This document shows positions 1 to 12,290 of a stretch of DNA of 64,000 nucleotides, in pieces; position 1 is the first letter of the stretch, and each line of letters begins with the position of its first letter. The stretch lies in contig NC_068344.1 of the NCBI RefSeq assembly GCF_014633365.1, positions 7,889,669 to 7,953,668 on the forward strand, written 5' to 3'. The stretch comes from Diospyros lotus (Eukaryota > Streptophyta > Magnoliopsida > Ericales > Ebenaceae). Position numbers and translations under genes: made by a program. The notes beneath the pieces are model-generated. The model made no database searches, had not been told where the DNA came from, and was given only the letters and a program-made list of their open reading frames with translations.

Positions 1-190
1 AATTTTAAAAACTTAATTGAACTTGAAAAACTTTTTGATACAAATTGAGGTTTTAGTGATTTAAAAACGTCAAGCATATAAAATGACAAATATAAGTTTG
101 CAAAGATAAATATGTGAACTAAGTGAGGAATAATGAAATTGCTTGGAAAGATAAATAAACAAAGAGCGCAAGCAAGAGATGGACACAAGG

Positions 191-197
191 ATTTATA
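191..197 (-). promoter_or_regulatory. TATA box of the SIRE-like LTR
   Basis: The plus strand reads atttata, so the minus strand reads TATAAAT. It is followed on the plus strand by agtggttcgg, a block also found at 60653-60662 and inverted at 26255-26264. The repeated pairing of this block with a TATA box in three LTRs supports it as the LTR promoter. Confidence 0.5.
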
Positions 198-674
198 GTG
201 GTTCGGCCTAACCCAAGCCTATTCCACTACCTTACCTTCTCACTAAGGATTTTGCAAACAATCCACTAAAACCTCCTATCACTTCGAATAGGCCCTCTAG
301 CATCAAGCTAGGAAATACAACTTCTTGCTTTCAAGCAAGCCCTCTAGCAATACAAGCTAGGAAAAACAAGAAGGATACAAAAGAGAGTTTCTAAGAGTAT
401 ACACTCTTAGTTACAATGACTCTCAATAAATATACAAGGCTTGAATCAAATGAAACAAATTTAGTACAAAGCCTTTCTAGAGAAAAGTTGAAGCACAAAT
501 GTAAATCGAGAAGTATGAAATAATCCTTAAGCTCACTTCACTTCATTCCCATCCATTAGCCTCCTCTTGGTCATCAATGAGTTGTATATATAAGCATCCA
601 AAAGGATTGAAGAAGAAACTAACCGTTTGTGACCGTTGGGATTTGAAAAACTAGCCGTTGGAGGCTTTCTGGAA

Positions 675-1010
675 GGAAACTTAGTCGATAGATGAAAATA
701 GTTAGTCGACAGAATCAAACAAAAATAACAAACTTAGTTGACAAAGAAAATAGGTTGGTCGACCAAGTTATAAACACAACAAGGCACTTAGTCGACCAAG
801 ACAAAAATACACATGGCAGTTAGTCGACCAAGGGTACCCATCTGTCGACAGACTCAAAGAGTTAGTTGACCAAGTCATATTAAAAGCACTGTTAGTCGAC
901 CAAGACCATAACATATATACTGTTAGTCGACCAATGCTTATAGTTAGTTGACCAAGGCACAAACAAACACACTGTTAGTCGACAGATCTCATAGGTTTAG
1001 TCGACCAAGC
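675..1010. repeat. Array of about 13 GTCGAC-centred palindromes (word TTAGTCGACCAAG)
   Basis: About 13 copies of TTAGTCGACCAAG or close variants lie at irregular 20-35 bp spacing. Two copies are complete palindromes (ttggtcgaccaa near 754, tctgtcgacaga near 842). Several copies have TTGA in place of TCGA, as expected from CpG decay. The sequence between copies is unrelated. The array sits in the LTR upstream, in the element's sense, of the TATA box. Confidence 0.8.
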
Positions 1011-1569
1011 AATAGCAAATTCAATCTAGTACATTACAACATATTTACATAAATGTCCTCATTTTCCTTAATTTATATTTTACCTTCCATTTACTTTAAT
1101 ACATAAATGTAAATAACAAAGTACCTGCCACTTGGATTCAATAAAAATATCTAAAAAATCAAAATCCATAAGAATAAGAAAGTAGAATTTAGATTTTAGT
1201 ACAAACTTATGATTTTGCGATTTTACCACCTCCAAAATATATACTTTCTATTTCTTGAAAAATTTCGTTAAAAATCATTTTATCACTACTGAATGTTAGC
1301 TATTGAATTACTGGGAGTTAGTTTTTTAAAAAGAAAACATTTTCTTATAGGTCTCCTTATAAGGTGCTAACCTCCCTGACTTAGAAAAAATATAACTTTG
1401 AAATCTCGATATTTGAAATTCATTTGGTTTTCATTCTCACAAAGTAATACTTAATATTGAAATTGATTTATGTTGAAAACCATAACCTTGACTCATGACT
1501 TTGGGATTAAACAAAATATGTTTTTCATCATCAAAACTAATATACAAAAAGTACAACAACAATACCAAC

Positions 1570-3741
1570 TGTAACAGCCCACTTTCTCGGGCGTGTTATA
1601 ACTTGGGACAATTCTGGGATAATAAATTTTCTATTCAAAACTACTGCTAAACCATATTATTCCTCATATCCATCCCAAAATTTTCATTCATTTATCTCGA
1701 AAGAGAATCATTATAAACATGAAATGGGGAAGCTAGAATAGAATCTTAACTTTAATATTAACCATAAATAGGTTATACATCATCATTCCTCAAAATGTTC
1801 AGAATTTAAAGTAGCAGAACTTAAAGACATGGACTACATAACATACAATCAATTCATCATTCACTTTATAAGGGTACAATAAACATATTTCGTGCATGAA
1901 TGCAAAATTTCCTTTTTCTTTTCATTTTGGTTTGAGTCAACTGTACCTTAATGCTACTCCCCATTTTTACGGTTTCCTTCAACATGCCGAGGCATATGGG
2001 TGCACCTTTGGAAGAGCAGTGGTCTTGACCCCTACTCTCAAATCCTTATGCGAATGTATGATTAATAATATCATCGTGTATATATGCACATTTCATCATA
2101 GCATGTAAATACAATCTACATGACATATTCACAACAAGACATGACAACATGATAAAATTATTTACATAAAATCGGGTTTTGGATCGAACCACTTACCTCA
2201 AAGGTATCTCAAAATATCTTGATTCTCGTGCCAGACTTCTACCGTACTCAATTCGAACCTCAACATACCCTGGCCATCATATTTATTCAAGAATATCAAT
2301 ATTCTATTTTTTCTTAATTTTCCTCCATTTCTTCCTATTTTTCCTTGATAAATTCAAACTAAATATTCCGTGAATTTTTTCTCAAATATTTCTCTATAAA
2401 AATTCATAAAATAACTTTCTTGATTTTCTAAAATTTTCTAAGAAATTTTACTCACCTTAACTTAGTCTCTCATACTGCCTCGATATGTGTGTCCTGACCT
2501 TGAAACGCGTGCGAGATCAATTTTCTGGCTCCAAGCATACTCTTTTAGCCCCAAATTAATTCCTAGAATTTTCAAAAAAAAAAAAGAATATTTTTTCTAT
2601 TTTTCTTCATTTTCTATTTTCCTTTTCTTTTTTTCTTTTTTCTTCTTCCTCAGCGCGACCTGCTCTTGCGCGAACTGCCATGCCAGCCCTCCCCGCCACC
2701 GCCGCCACCGGCCATTCCGGCCTTGCCGACCGCTGCCCATAACCTCATCAGTCTCCGCCGCGACCGCTATCGGCCGCTACTACCACGCCTGCTCCGTCCA
2801 GCCGTGCTGCTTCGCTCGACATTACCATAGTTGCCCAGTGCCATTGCTGGCGGCTTGCTGTTCGCAGCCATGGCTGCCACTGCACCTAGCTTCTTCTCTT
2901 TTTCTCAATCTCCTTCCTCATTTCTCCGAAACCCATCCCAATTTATAGAGATCTTAGCGTTGGTTGTCATGCATATACGCATTTATATATATATATATAT
3001 CACTATTGCATGCTTGCCTACCACGCACACATCAAGCTTGGCCAACAAGATTATAATCTTTGCTCCCAGATTTGCTGCTCTGATTCTGCAACTCACTCTT
3101 CAATTGCAATTTTAATTTCAATTTGGATCACTGATAGCTTGGCCTTCCACTCGCGTGCACAGACACACATGTATTTATATATATATAATTATATATTATA
3201 CTATAATAACAGAAAAATTACACATTTAAATCTCGAAATTCATCTATATTTCACTTAGGCAATTCTCTAATTGCATTTATATCCTCGAACGTCAAATTAA
3301 TTTGTATTACGATACAAAAAATTCAAAATTAATGATTCATAGCTTACTCAATAAGGACGATTTTGTCTTTGTGCCTTCACAAGACTTTTGTTTCATCTTG
3401 AAACCATTTCAGGGTTGTTCCTTACGAAAAATTGGAGCCCCCTCAAGATTCCGTTGACTTCTTGGGAGTCCCCTATGATGAGTTGATTTTTTAGCTTGAA
3501 TCGAACCTGTACTGAAAACTGTATCGATTTTGATTTTTTTTAATATCATAAATCCTATCTTGGAACGCTCATCAAAATCATATCATTTTCCTTTGACATC
3601 TACGCTCCGGGACATTCTCTGTAATCGATTCGATACTTATAATTGTAAAAATTTAAACTTAAGTCCCAAATGTTATGATAATTTTATATAGGGGCCAAGT
3701 TAAATTTTTTTTGAGCCCCTTAAAAAATTTGGGATATTACA
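1570..3741 (-). mobile_element. Family A LTR (minus), solo or fragment
   Basis: Begins TGTAACAGCCC and ends GGGATATTACA on the plus strand, that is TGTAATATCCC... in the element's own sense, matching the other family A LTRs in the window. The block near 3600 (ctccgggacattctctgtaatcg) corresponds to one shared by the LTRs at 8872 and 50106. The flanks (ccaac left, tatac right) do not form a target duplication, so this may be one LTR of a lost element or a rearranged copy. Open frames inside (for example 2487-2948) are low-complexity and I do not consider them genes. Confidence 0.55.
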
Positions 3742-5222
3742 TATACGAATATTACGCCATAATTTAGGTTACACTTATCTTAAAAATGGTAACAAATTCA
3801 ACCTGCGTCCATCCCTAACTATGTTAGAAATTTACATATTATCACGGGGAAAATTTATGACTTTCCCTGCTATAATGATTTTTTTTTTTTTGAAAAATAT
3901 TGTTAGTATCTTAATAGTGTTAGATTGTCTTAAATTCAAATTCAAATAGGATTTTTGTATTCAATTCAAAATTCAGTTATAAGTTTAAGATTTTTAAATT
4001 ATTTTATATATTATTTGTCCCAATAAATGGAATTGCATATCTAATTATCTAATTAATTTGTGTGCAATTAAAGAGATGTTGAGTCAGAATAAGATTGTGG
4101 ATTGTGTTAAGTTGGAGGGTTAAACATGAGATAGTTCAATGTTTAACTCTTTTATATCCATTATTATTTACCTAATAAACTTTGTTATAAAAAGCAATTT
4201 ACCACATCAATTGGTATATTAATACCTAACCGGTGATATTATAATTGTTTACAAGTAATAGTATTTGGAAAGGGAACACAACAAATGTGTATAAAAGAAA
4301 ATTAAACCAAAGCAGAATCATTTGTCAATGGAAATGCTGATTTTACCCCATTTGTCACTTCCACTAACTTTGGTGGACCCGATAGTTGACTTGAAATTCT
4401 ATTGGGGCATTTTAACTTCTAAGTCATTTAATTAGGGGTGTGTAAATGGTCAATTTGGTAACTGATTAAATCGAATTGAATCAACCTATTAACCTACAAA
4501 ATCAAACTAACCAATAGCTAAAAAAATCAAACTCAAATTATATAAACTGAACTAAACTAAAGAAACACAAAAAAATCCAAGTAACCGATAGAAAACATAC
4601 AAAATCGAAGAAAATAATGTTGTTTGATAAATATCAAAACAATATCATTTTAAAGTTTGGTTGGTTCAGTTAGTTCAGTTGTTTAAACCAAAAATCGAAA
4701 ACCAAACTTTTGAAAAAAATTAACTGATTCGAATAGGTGCGGAAAAAAACAAATTGAACCAAACCAACAAGTTCGATTAGGTTGATTTAGTTAGTTCAAG
4801 TAAACCGAACTTTTGTTCTCCTTACATTCAATTGCTTTAATTTTTGTGTGTTTATTTAGTGTATTTTATTTGTGAATTATTTGGTGTGAATGATTAGGTT
4901 TAGATAACCTAATATAGATAAAAACAAGTAGTAATTGTACGTTCTCCAAAATATATAAGAAATTACAAAATATGGATAAATTACACCGTTAGTTCTTAAA
5001 TTTTGTAATTTAGTTTTTGTTACCATAACTATTAAAATTTAATTTTTATTATAATTCAATTCTTCTTTTGACTTTTTTCAAAATCTTCTAACAAAAACTA
5101 ATATGATAAAGATTAATGTAAATTTAAAAATCATTTGATTGTAAGATTTACGCTTAATTTTAACATTAAGATTTATAAGGAACTTGCACAAAACCCTAAG
5201 GCGCATTTGGTTTAGGATTTAA
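3742..5222. other. AT-rich non-coding stretch
   Basis: No coding region is recognised. Between about 4430 and 4830 there is a degenerate repeat rich in aatttggt / aaccaaa / gttcagtt words that starts taattaggggtgtgtaaatgg. This resembles the common plant 'gggtgtgcaaatggtcggttcgg' non-autonomous repeats, but its ends are too decayed to define. The right edge (5203-5222) is one arm of an imperfect inverted repeat whose other arm lies at 8311-8335, beyond the solo LTR. Confidence 0.4.
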
Positions 5223-5575
5223 TGTAATACCCGGGAATGATTTGAGGCTATAGACGATATTTGATAAAGGATATAAGTGGAATTCTCGGAAAAATGAAAC
5301 TATAGAGTACACTAACGCAACTTTAGGCAACCAAATCAGTCGGAGGAGTTGTAACGACCCGATCGAGCGATAGGAAGGACCGGAACAACTTACCTTGATG
5401 GGCCTATGCGAACTTCCCAGGGGGGTCACTCATCCCTGGATTACCCCAGGTTAAGCGTGCTTAACTTGGGAGTTCTTTGCCAACATTCAGCCCAAAAGGT
5501 ATCTAGCTGGTGTTGTTTCCTTTCTTACACTATCCTCGATATATACTAATCTCTCTGGGCTCTCGGGGTATTACA

Positions 5576-5590
5576 TTCTCTCCCCCTTAA
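5576..5590 (-). promoter_or_regulatory. TRIM polypurine tract
   Basis: The minus strand gives a purine run (AAGGGGGAGAGAA) directly against the inner edge of the left LTR, as required for plus-strand priming. Confidence 0.7.
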
Positions 5591-5773
5591 GCACATGATG
5601 TCCTCGTCATGCGACCTTACAATCGGTCCCAGATCTCCCCCCTTGCATGGCCGATGTGGGATTCGCCTAAGGTGCCTACACGCACCCCCCATAGAGGCCT
5701 ACACACACCCCTCTCGGGACTCAGCCTCCTCGTTGAGGTTTGCCCCACTATCGCGCTCAGAGGTTCGGGGGTC

Positions 5774-5786
5774 GGCTCTGATACCA
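5774..5786 (-). promoter_or_regulatory. TRIM primer-binding site (tRNA-iMet)
   Basis: The minus strand reads TGGTATCAGAGCC, the standard plant initiator-tRNA-Met primer site, two bases inside the right LTR. Confidence 0.85.
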
Positions 5787-6634
5787 CCTGTAACGACCCG
5801 ATCGAGCGATAGGAAAGACCGGAACAACTTACCCTGATGGGCTTATGCGAAATTCCCAAGGGGGTCACCCATCCCTGGATTACCCCAGGTTAAGCACGCT
5901 TAACTTGGGAGTTTTTTGCCAACATTCAGCCCAAAATGTATCCAGCTGGTGTTGTTTCATTTCTTACACTATCCTCAATATATACTAATCTCTCTGGGTT
6001 CTCGGGGTATTACAGGAGTACCCCAGACCCTAGATAGCCAAGGAAAATGGTATAGTATCGACAAGTGATTCGAATTATGATTTTTAGTGATGAAAGAAGT
6101 GGGATCGTGAATAGTTTTTGGTACAACTGTCGACCGGGCTGAGAAAATCGAATAGACGTAGGAGACATTTGAAAAATCAACGGAGCATGTCAAGGACCCA
6201 TATTTTATGTATAGAACAACCCTTAAGTGATTTCGGGTTGAAACGAGTGGATTTAAGGTCAAAACGATCGATCGGGCCTAAGTACAATTTTCTAAATTTG
6301 CCCGAGGGAGGTCAAAATGGTAATTTTTTAGAAGTTTCAAGGGTAAAATGGATAATACAAAACTTGTGGGCCTTAGTGGTATAATTGGATTTAGTAGGGG
6401 TGTTATGAAAAGGGAAGAAATGTCAATTGAAGAATCTAGGGGCTGAAGTGCAAATTATGAAAATTGCACAGTGTGAACGCAACAACAAAACGGCCGCCGC
6501 AATCTGTCGCACATGGGGGCTGTTTTTGGCGATGGGACGGCCGAGGCGGACCTGGGGAAGGTCGCATACGGCCGACAGATGCTTGGGGGCCAAACCTTGG
6601 CCTCTGATTGGATGAAAAACGACCGGAAATCGTC

Positions 6635-6642
6635 TATAAATA
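6635..6642 (+). promoter_or_regulatory. TATA box of family A solo LTR
   Basis: TATAAATA in cgtctataaatacctagg. Equivalent boxes occur at comparable positions in the family A LTRs at 9707-9714 (plus), 51711-51718 (minus) and 57903-57910 (minus). Confidence 0.55.
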
Positions 6643-8315
6643 CCTAGGTTTTGGCCAAAACTTGACACTCAAATTGTTCACGATTGAGGATGAATCGCAG
6701 AAAGTGGATAGAGGGATTTTGATCCTTGTGAGAAGGGGAGAAAATCTGGAGCATTTGGTGCGGTTTAGTGTTCGTTTGAAGCTAGTTCGAAGATGGCTGG
6801 AAAAACTGAGAAGGAACGCCACGCCGGACCTACAATTGCCCTTTTGGGTTGTTTTTCGGTGGCCTTTCGGCCTGAAAGTTATACCATTGGGATTGATTCT
6901 TCAAGGGCTTCAAGTCGGTACCATTTGTTTGGCCATCGGAGCCATCGTCGACGGCCGGAAAGTTAGAGAAGATGGTGGCGCGTGGCTGCACGTGCCAGCT
7001 TTCACGCCCAGCCATGCGCAGGGCGCACGAGGGCGCGTGTGATAGGGGCAATTTGGTAATTTTCTTCCAGTATTTTTCTTTAATTATTTTAGGAATTATT
7101 GTGTTGAAATATTTGGGAAAATATTTGAGGAGATAATTATTTTTGAATTATCAAGGTGAAAAAAATGGGAGAAAAATAGAGAAAATTATGGAAAAATTGA
7201 GGAAAATGGATTTTAATGTTTCCTTAATTAAATATGGTGTTTAGGAAATATTGTGGCTTGAGGTTGAGTATAAGTTCAAGGGTTTGTGATTTGGCACGAG
7301 GATTGAGGCGATCCAAATACGTTCGAGGTGAGTGGTCTAACTCTAGTTTTATCCTTGTTTGGAAATGTCTTGGTGTGAGTGTAGTGAGTTCAGGTGAGCA
7401 GTCTTACTAGAACTCGGGATGCTATGCTTATGCGTTTTATTCATATATATATGGTATCATTTGCATATTGATCATGTGGTATATTGCATTAACTGTTTTT
7501 ACTTGCAAAAGAGTCGGTGCATGGCGTGTGATTTTCATATCATCGGGGTATTGATTTTCGTGTCGTTGTTGGGGCCGTATGGGATGGGATAGGGTCTTTT
7601 TGTGAATGGGATAAGGTTAATCTTGGTGAACGAGTGACACGGTAGGGCACTCGAGAGATTAAGTATGTCGTGGCAAGGTCAACCCCAACGGTGTGTGGAA
7701 TGGATTTTCCACGGGAGGTTGAGTATGTCAGGGAAATTTCTCAAGTTAGACGTGTTTGCATGTTGTTGTTTTGTCTATATATGCCATACTTGTTTGTCTT
7801 TCATGCATTATGTAAACTGTTTCATGCCATCACTTAGATGTTTCATTATCTAATTTGGGTTATGCCCCTGTAACATTCAGCATTCCAGGCAGGGACGGCT
7901 ATGAGGGCGAAAACGTGGCCGGTTAAGGGCCAATGGTGTTTAGTTTGATAGTTATTGTAACTTCTGGAGACTTTAGTATGTAATTCGGTTTATGTACGAA
8001 TAGTTGTAAGTTAATGATATCATTTGGTAGTTTGTAGTACGTAGTTCGGTGTAGAAATGCCTTGTATGAAACTTGTGGTAGGCCATGGTATTAATGTTAA
8101 TGTATCCGCTGCGTTATGATATGTCTCGTTTAGTTATTAAGATTATTGATCTTGTTAGTTAAACGGGCAAGACAGAGGTTCTTGGGATTCGTTATCTGCA
8201 TGTGAAGATTGTTCTTAAAATCACCGCGTGTGATGAACTCGGAAAAAAAAAAAAAAAAGATTCCCGAAAATACCCTTGTAGTGACACACCCGGCGAGGCG
8301 GGGTGTTACATTTAA

Positions 8316-8866
8316 TGTGCTAGCATTAAATCCTAATCCAACTTTGAATAATATAAGTAATTTTATTCCTAATAAAATTAATTTATTATTCTTATTTTCT
8401 TTTTAAAATAAAGGCTCCAAAATTAGTAATTTATAAAATTAGTAATTTCTAGCAATATATCTCAAAACTCTTCGGGAAAATGCATCAGATTAGGCCAGAG
8501 GGCCTGAAGGTATCTTTGGGGTCAAAGTCCCTTGATGAGTCCTTCGAATGGGTCCAAAAACTCTTCGGAGCTATCGAATAGCTTGGGCCCGAGAGACTTG
8601 GGCCTTGAAAATGCTAAGGCTGGACCTTCCTAGAGACTCTCTAGAGGCTCCAAGAGACTTTTGTCTCGGAAGACACTTAGGGGTCATCTGGGTCTTCAGC
8701 CTCCTTGGAATATTTCAATGAATTGTGGGATTTTTTGCTTTGATTTTCTTAGGGCACCCTATAACAATTGTTCCCCACTCTTGCCTTTGGCTGTAAAACA
8801 AAGGAAAGTGTAAAACGTAGGTGCCCGATGCCCGAAAACTAGAAGGTGGGCTGACCCAAATTTGTC
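8316..8866. other. Non-coding stretch between two solo LTRs
   Basis: No gene is seen. The left part is AT-rich. From about 8460 the sequence carries repeated cttcgga / agagact words and is continuous, once the LTR at 8872-12022 is removed, with the promoter and leader before 12291. It may be LTR or leader sequence of the Tat-type element that carries the extra ORF. Confidence 0.35.
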
Positions 8867-8871
8867 CAGCA

Positions 8872-11800
8872 TGTAATACCTGAGAACTTTGGGTAAATGA
8901 GAAATAGGAATTTTATTAGAAAAATAAGTATCAAAATAGCCTGAGAGTTTGATCGAATCGACTGTAGGGAGTACCCTGGAGCCGAGATGCCTAAATAAAA
9001 TAATATGGCATTGTCGAGTATATTAAGGATTGATTTATGACATCAAAAGAAATTGGATCGGGAACAATTTTCGGTACATCTTCGATGCAGGCCGAAAAAG
9101 AAATTGTCGTAAGAGACTTCCGAAATATCAACGGAACCCTTGAAAGACCTTGATTTGTGAGTAAAACAACCTTTGAGCGATTTTGGGTTGAATCGGGAGA
9201 GTTTGCAGTAGAAACGAAAATTCGGGCCTAAGTGTAATTTCTTAAATTTGCCCGAGAGAGGTCAAAAGGACGATTTTTCAGAGTCTTTGGGGTTGAAATG
9301 AGGATTTTGGAACATGAGAGTCTTAATGGAAATAATAGAAAGTTCAGGGGTTGATGAAAAGGCGCAAAGTGTAAAAAGTCAAAATTTAGAGGGACAAAAG
9401 TGTAATTTCGCGAAAGTTGGAGCTGCCATGGCCGACCATCACTGTCGGTTGTCGACCAGGGGAATCCGACCATTGGGATCTCAAGAGCTCGGGTCGGGGA
9501 AGCTTAAGGACCCAAGCTATGCCGACAACGTGCATCGAGGTAGCCGAAAAATCAAGAAAATTGACCGTGGTTCGATCGGTTGGTCGCGGCTTGTAAATGG
9601 CCTTTTGAGGCATTTTTTCAATGGTTTTTGGGTCGCCCAAGGGATGTTTGAGGCATTTAAGGCATTGGGTAAGGTAGCCATGATCGATTGGAGGTCCGAT
9701 TTTAACTATAAATAACCAAGTTTCATGAGAGGGTTTGGTCAAAAGTTTTGTATTTTGAAGCTCAAAATCGGGCGTGTTAGCGAACGAATTGAGGGATGAA
9801 ACCATGGGGCTTTTGTTTTCCATAAGCTAAGGAACGTTTCTAGAGAGTTTGGTGAGCTTTGGAGTTGGTTTGAGTGGGTTTTGAAGCTGGCCGGAGTTGG
9901 GAGGCGGTGGTCTCAGCTGAGACTTTGGCCAGCCGACTGAGGCCTTTCCGGCCATCCTTTCGAGCATCAGGGCACGCCACTAGGATCGACTTGAGGATAG
10001 GATTCTCGGGGTGCAAAGACCCATCGTCGTCGGTGTGCCGTCGCCGGAGAAGAAGGCCGGAACATGGCGTTCATGCGCGGCTTTTCACGCACAGCAGACG
10101 CGCCTAATGCGTGGGGATGCGTGCCAAAGAGGTAATTCTCGATTTTTTTTTTCAAAAATCTTGAAAAATTATTTTATGTATGATCATGTAAAAATATTGG
10201 AGAAAATAGATGTGCAGATATTTATTTTGGAAGATTAGTGAGGAAAAATGGGAGAAAAATGAGGAAAATGAAAGGAAATTAAGGAGAAATAGATTTTTGA
10301 TGGATGAAATGATGATTAGGATACTTTGAGACTTGAGGTGAAGCAACTTGTGCGAAGTTCGAGGTTGGCACGAAAATTGAGGTTGGGCTGCAAATCGAGG
10401 CAGTGCACACTCTTTGAACAAATTCGGTTGTATCTAAAAGTGAGTGTTCTAAACCTAAAAACCCGATTTTGTGAGAATTCCTACCCCAAACTTGATTTAT
10501 TGTGAGAGTTTCTACCTGCATAAAACTTGGTTTTAATTCTCCTAAACTTGATTTGTTTCCATGCAAATGGTTTTGTTACATGTGATTGGTTTTAACCTAT
10601 GATGGATGGTTTCATGTGGGCTCGTCCCGAAATGTTTTAAGCATGTGCATTGAATTTTGTGTGATAAATTATGTGCATGAGATGTGGTTTTATTTGTCGC
10701 ATCAAATCATGGTTTGTGGCATTGGCATGTTTTTGTGGGATGTTAACCTGGGTTGTTGCCCTGATAGTGTAGTCGTAATTTCCCAATGGTGTTGAAGGAA
10801 TAGCGTACAGAGGTATCTCGGGCTGTGTGCTGGGATGACTACCTAGGGTTCCGTGCTGAGCTTGGTGGCCAGGGAAGTTACACTAGGGTGATGGTTGTAC
10901 ATATGGGATGGGATGTCAACTTATAATGTGGCACTTGAAGTGACAACACTAGGGAAGCGTGCCAAGGGAAAATACCCATTTGCGACTTAGGTTGAGAGTG
11001 GACACCACTCTTGTGAATCGACAAATGGTGGGGCTAAGAGTGGACACTAACCCAGATCAACTTAAGTGGTGGGGCTGCAATTGAACACCACCCCAGGAGG
11101 CTTTCGAGCGGTAGTATTGTTTCTGAGGTGGACGTGGATTCCCAAGATGGTGTTGATCATCATTTGGCCAGGATTTGTGTTGACGTGATCCGTTATACTT
11201 CTGAGTGGTGACGTAATGCCTAATATGATAGTAAGGGTGATACCCGAGTTCATGGGTCGAGGTTGTCCCTCTTAAGCTAGGACTGTGTCATGCTAATGTG
11301 TCGATGTGATTGTATTACCTTTAGAGAGATTGCATTTCCCCTTGTTAGGGTTAAGTACTGTGTGGGATTCTCTTGGGCTGGGATTATCGTGATGTTTATG
11401 TTGTTTCATGTCTTGCCTACATTCATAAAAATATTTTTGAATTCTCACTTAGATGATTCAGCATCTAATTTTGGACTATGTCTCTGAAATATTCAAACGT
11501 TACAGGTGAAAGTAGCGGTGCCAAAGGGAAGAGAATTGCCAAGGATTGACGGTAACTTATAGGTGGTTCGTAGTATGTAATTTGGTTTATGATGTATTTC
11601 TACTTCAATGATGTAATGTTAAATGATGGTACGATTTTGACGTTATGTATGAGATGATTTCGGTTATGTACCATATCAGGTTATGATCTAGCTTCCACAT
11701 CTATGATGATATTACCTGTCTTAGCTTGATGATTTTAAGTTTGATGTGCTGAGAAGGTAATCGGGATTGTCGGGGATGTTATGGATTTTAAGTGTTATGT

Positions 11801-12022
11801 AGTAGAAGTATATGTCTAGGAAAGTTTTGGGTAAGGAAAGACTTGGTATTTAAGTATGTCAGCTTGTGATCTACCTCTCTTTCTTGGGAACTTACCTGGT
11901 GTACTATTCATGTACAGATGCTATTCCATCATATTTGTGGGGAAAAAAATATAGCCCCGAAATTATTGAGTTATTCATTTATTTATTTTAACACCCCATG
12001 AGAAAAGAGGCAGGATGTTACA
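8872..12022 (+). mobile_element. Family A solo LTR, TSD cagca
   Basis: Starts TGTAATACCTGAG and ends GGATGTTACA. The perfect 5-bp duplication cagca lies at 8867-8871 and 12023-12027. Length 3151 bp. TATAAATA is at 9707-9714. The segment near 8955-8990 (actgtagggagtaccctggagc) is the reverse complement of a block near 52465-52485 in the complete element, which ties both to one family. Open frames at 9314-9823 are not conserved proteins and are left out. Confidence 0.85.
9707..9714 (+). promoter_or_regulatory. TATA box of family A solo LTR
   Basis: TATAAATA about 835 bp from the LTR start, as in the sister LTRs. Confidence 0.5.
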
Positions 12023-12101
12023 CAGCAACTGCTGGACTAAGTCATTGGAGGGAAAGTCTCCAAATGACTATGGAGACTCTTAGGCTTTTGAAGGCTTGGG
12101 T

Positions 12102-12109
12102 TATAAATA
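12102..12109 (+). promoter_or_regulatory. TATA box upstream of the extra ORF
   Basis: TATAAATA lies about 190 bp before the first ATG (12291) of the Tat-type extra ORF, with a CT/GA-rich leader between. It is on the same strand as the ORF, so the ORF could be transcribed from here. Confidence 0.4.
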
Positions 12110-12290
12110 TATGGTGGTCCCCCACGAGACACATTTTTGCATTTCTTCCAAAAAACCCGAAGTCATCCGAAGTTTTCGAAGTCTTTTAACCCTTTCGAAG
12201 ACTTTGCAAGCATTATGATTTCTCTGAAGACTTTGCTCCCGAAGATTTTTTTCTTTCATGAAAACTTACACTTTTTGAGATAAACCCCCA

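Larger units (their letters stand above)
1..1569 (-). mobile_element. SIRE-like copia LTR, partial (minus orientation)
   Basis: Non-coding LTR-type sequence cut by the window start. Read on the minus strand it contains the block AGCCGAACCACTATAAAT-like promoter (complement near 191-210), which I associate with SIRE/Maximus copia LTRs; that family name is from memory and is inference. Next to it lie a CCGTTGG block (about 605-660) and an array of GTCGAC palindromes (675-1010). The stretch 1055-1200 matches 61485-61620 closely, so the same LTR family occurs again near the other end of the window. No protein-coding region is seen. The inner edge abuts another LTR at 1570. Confidence 0.6.
5350..6014 (-). 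mobile_element. Complete TRIM element (226-bp LTRs), TSD ggagt
   Basis: Two direct repeats of exactly 226 bp (5350-5575 and 5789-6014) bracket 213 bp of internal sequence. Both begin TGTAACGACCCG and end GGGGTATTACA on the plus strand. The target duplication ggagt (5345-5349, 6015-6019) is perfect. The primer site lies beside the right LTR and the purine tract beside the left one, so the element is on the minus strand. The internal part has no coding capacity. This is the structure of a terminal-repeat retrotransposon in miniature, nested inside the family A solo LTR. Confidence 0.92.
5223..8310 (+). mobile_element. Family A solo LTR, TSD tttaa
   Basis: Starts TGTAATACCCGGG and ends GGGGTGTTACA. 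It is flanked by the perfect 5-bp duplication tttaa (5218-5222 and 8311-8315). A TATAAATA box at 6635-6642 fixes the orientation as plus. Removing the nested 665-bp TRIM and its duplication leaves about 2.4 kb, close to the complete family A LTR at 50106-52599. There is no internal domain or second LTR, so it is a solo LTR, presumably left by recombination between two LTRs. No genes lie inside. Confidence 0.85.

Noticed and set aside
2487..2948. 153-codon plus-strand open frame
   Set aside because: It lies inside an LTR, and the product is low-complexity Phe-rich then His/Arg/Pro-rich, from T-rich and ccgcca-rich DNA. An overlapping frame is equally open.
1570..12022. Reading the TGTAAC...GTTACA blocks as DNA transposons with terminal inverted repeats
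   Set aside because: 5-bp duplications, TG...CA ends, TATA boxes, and the paired-LTR example at 50106-58790 with a purine tract all identify them as LTRs.
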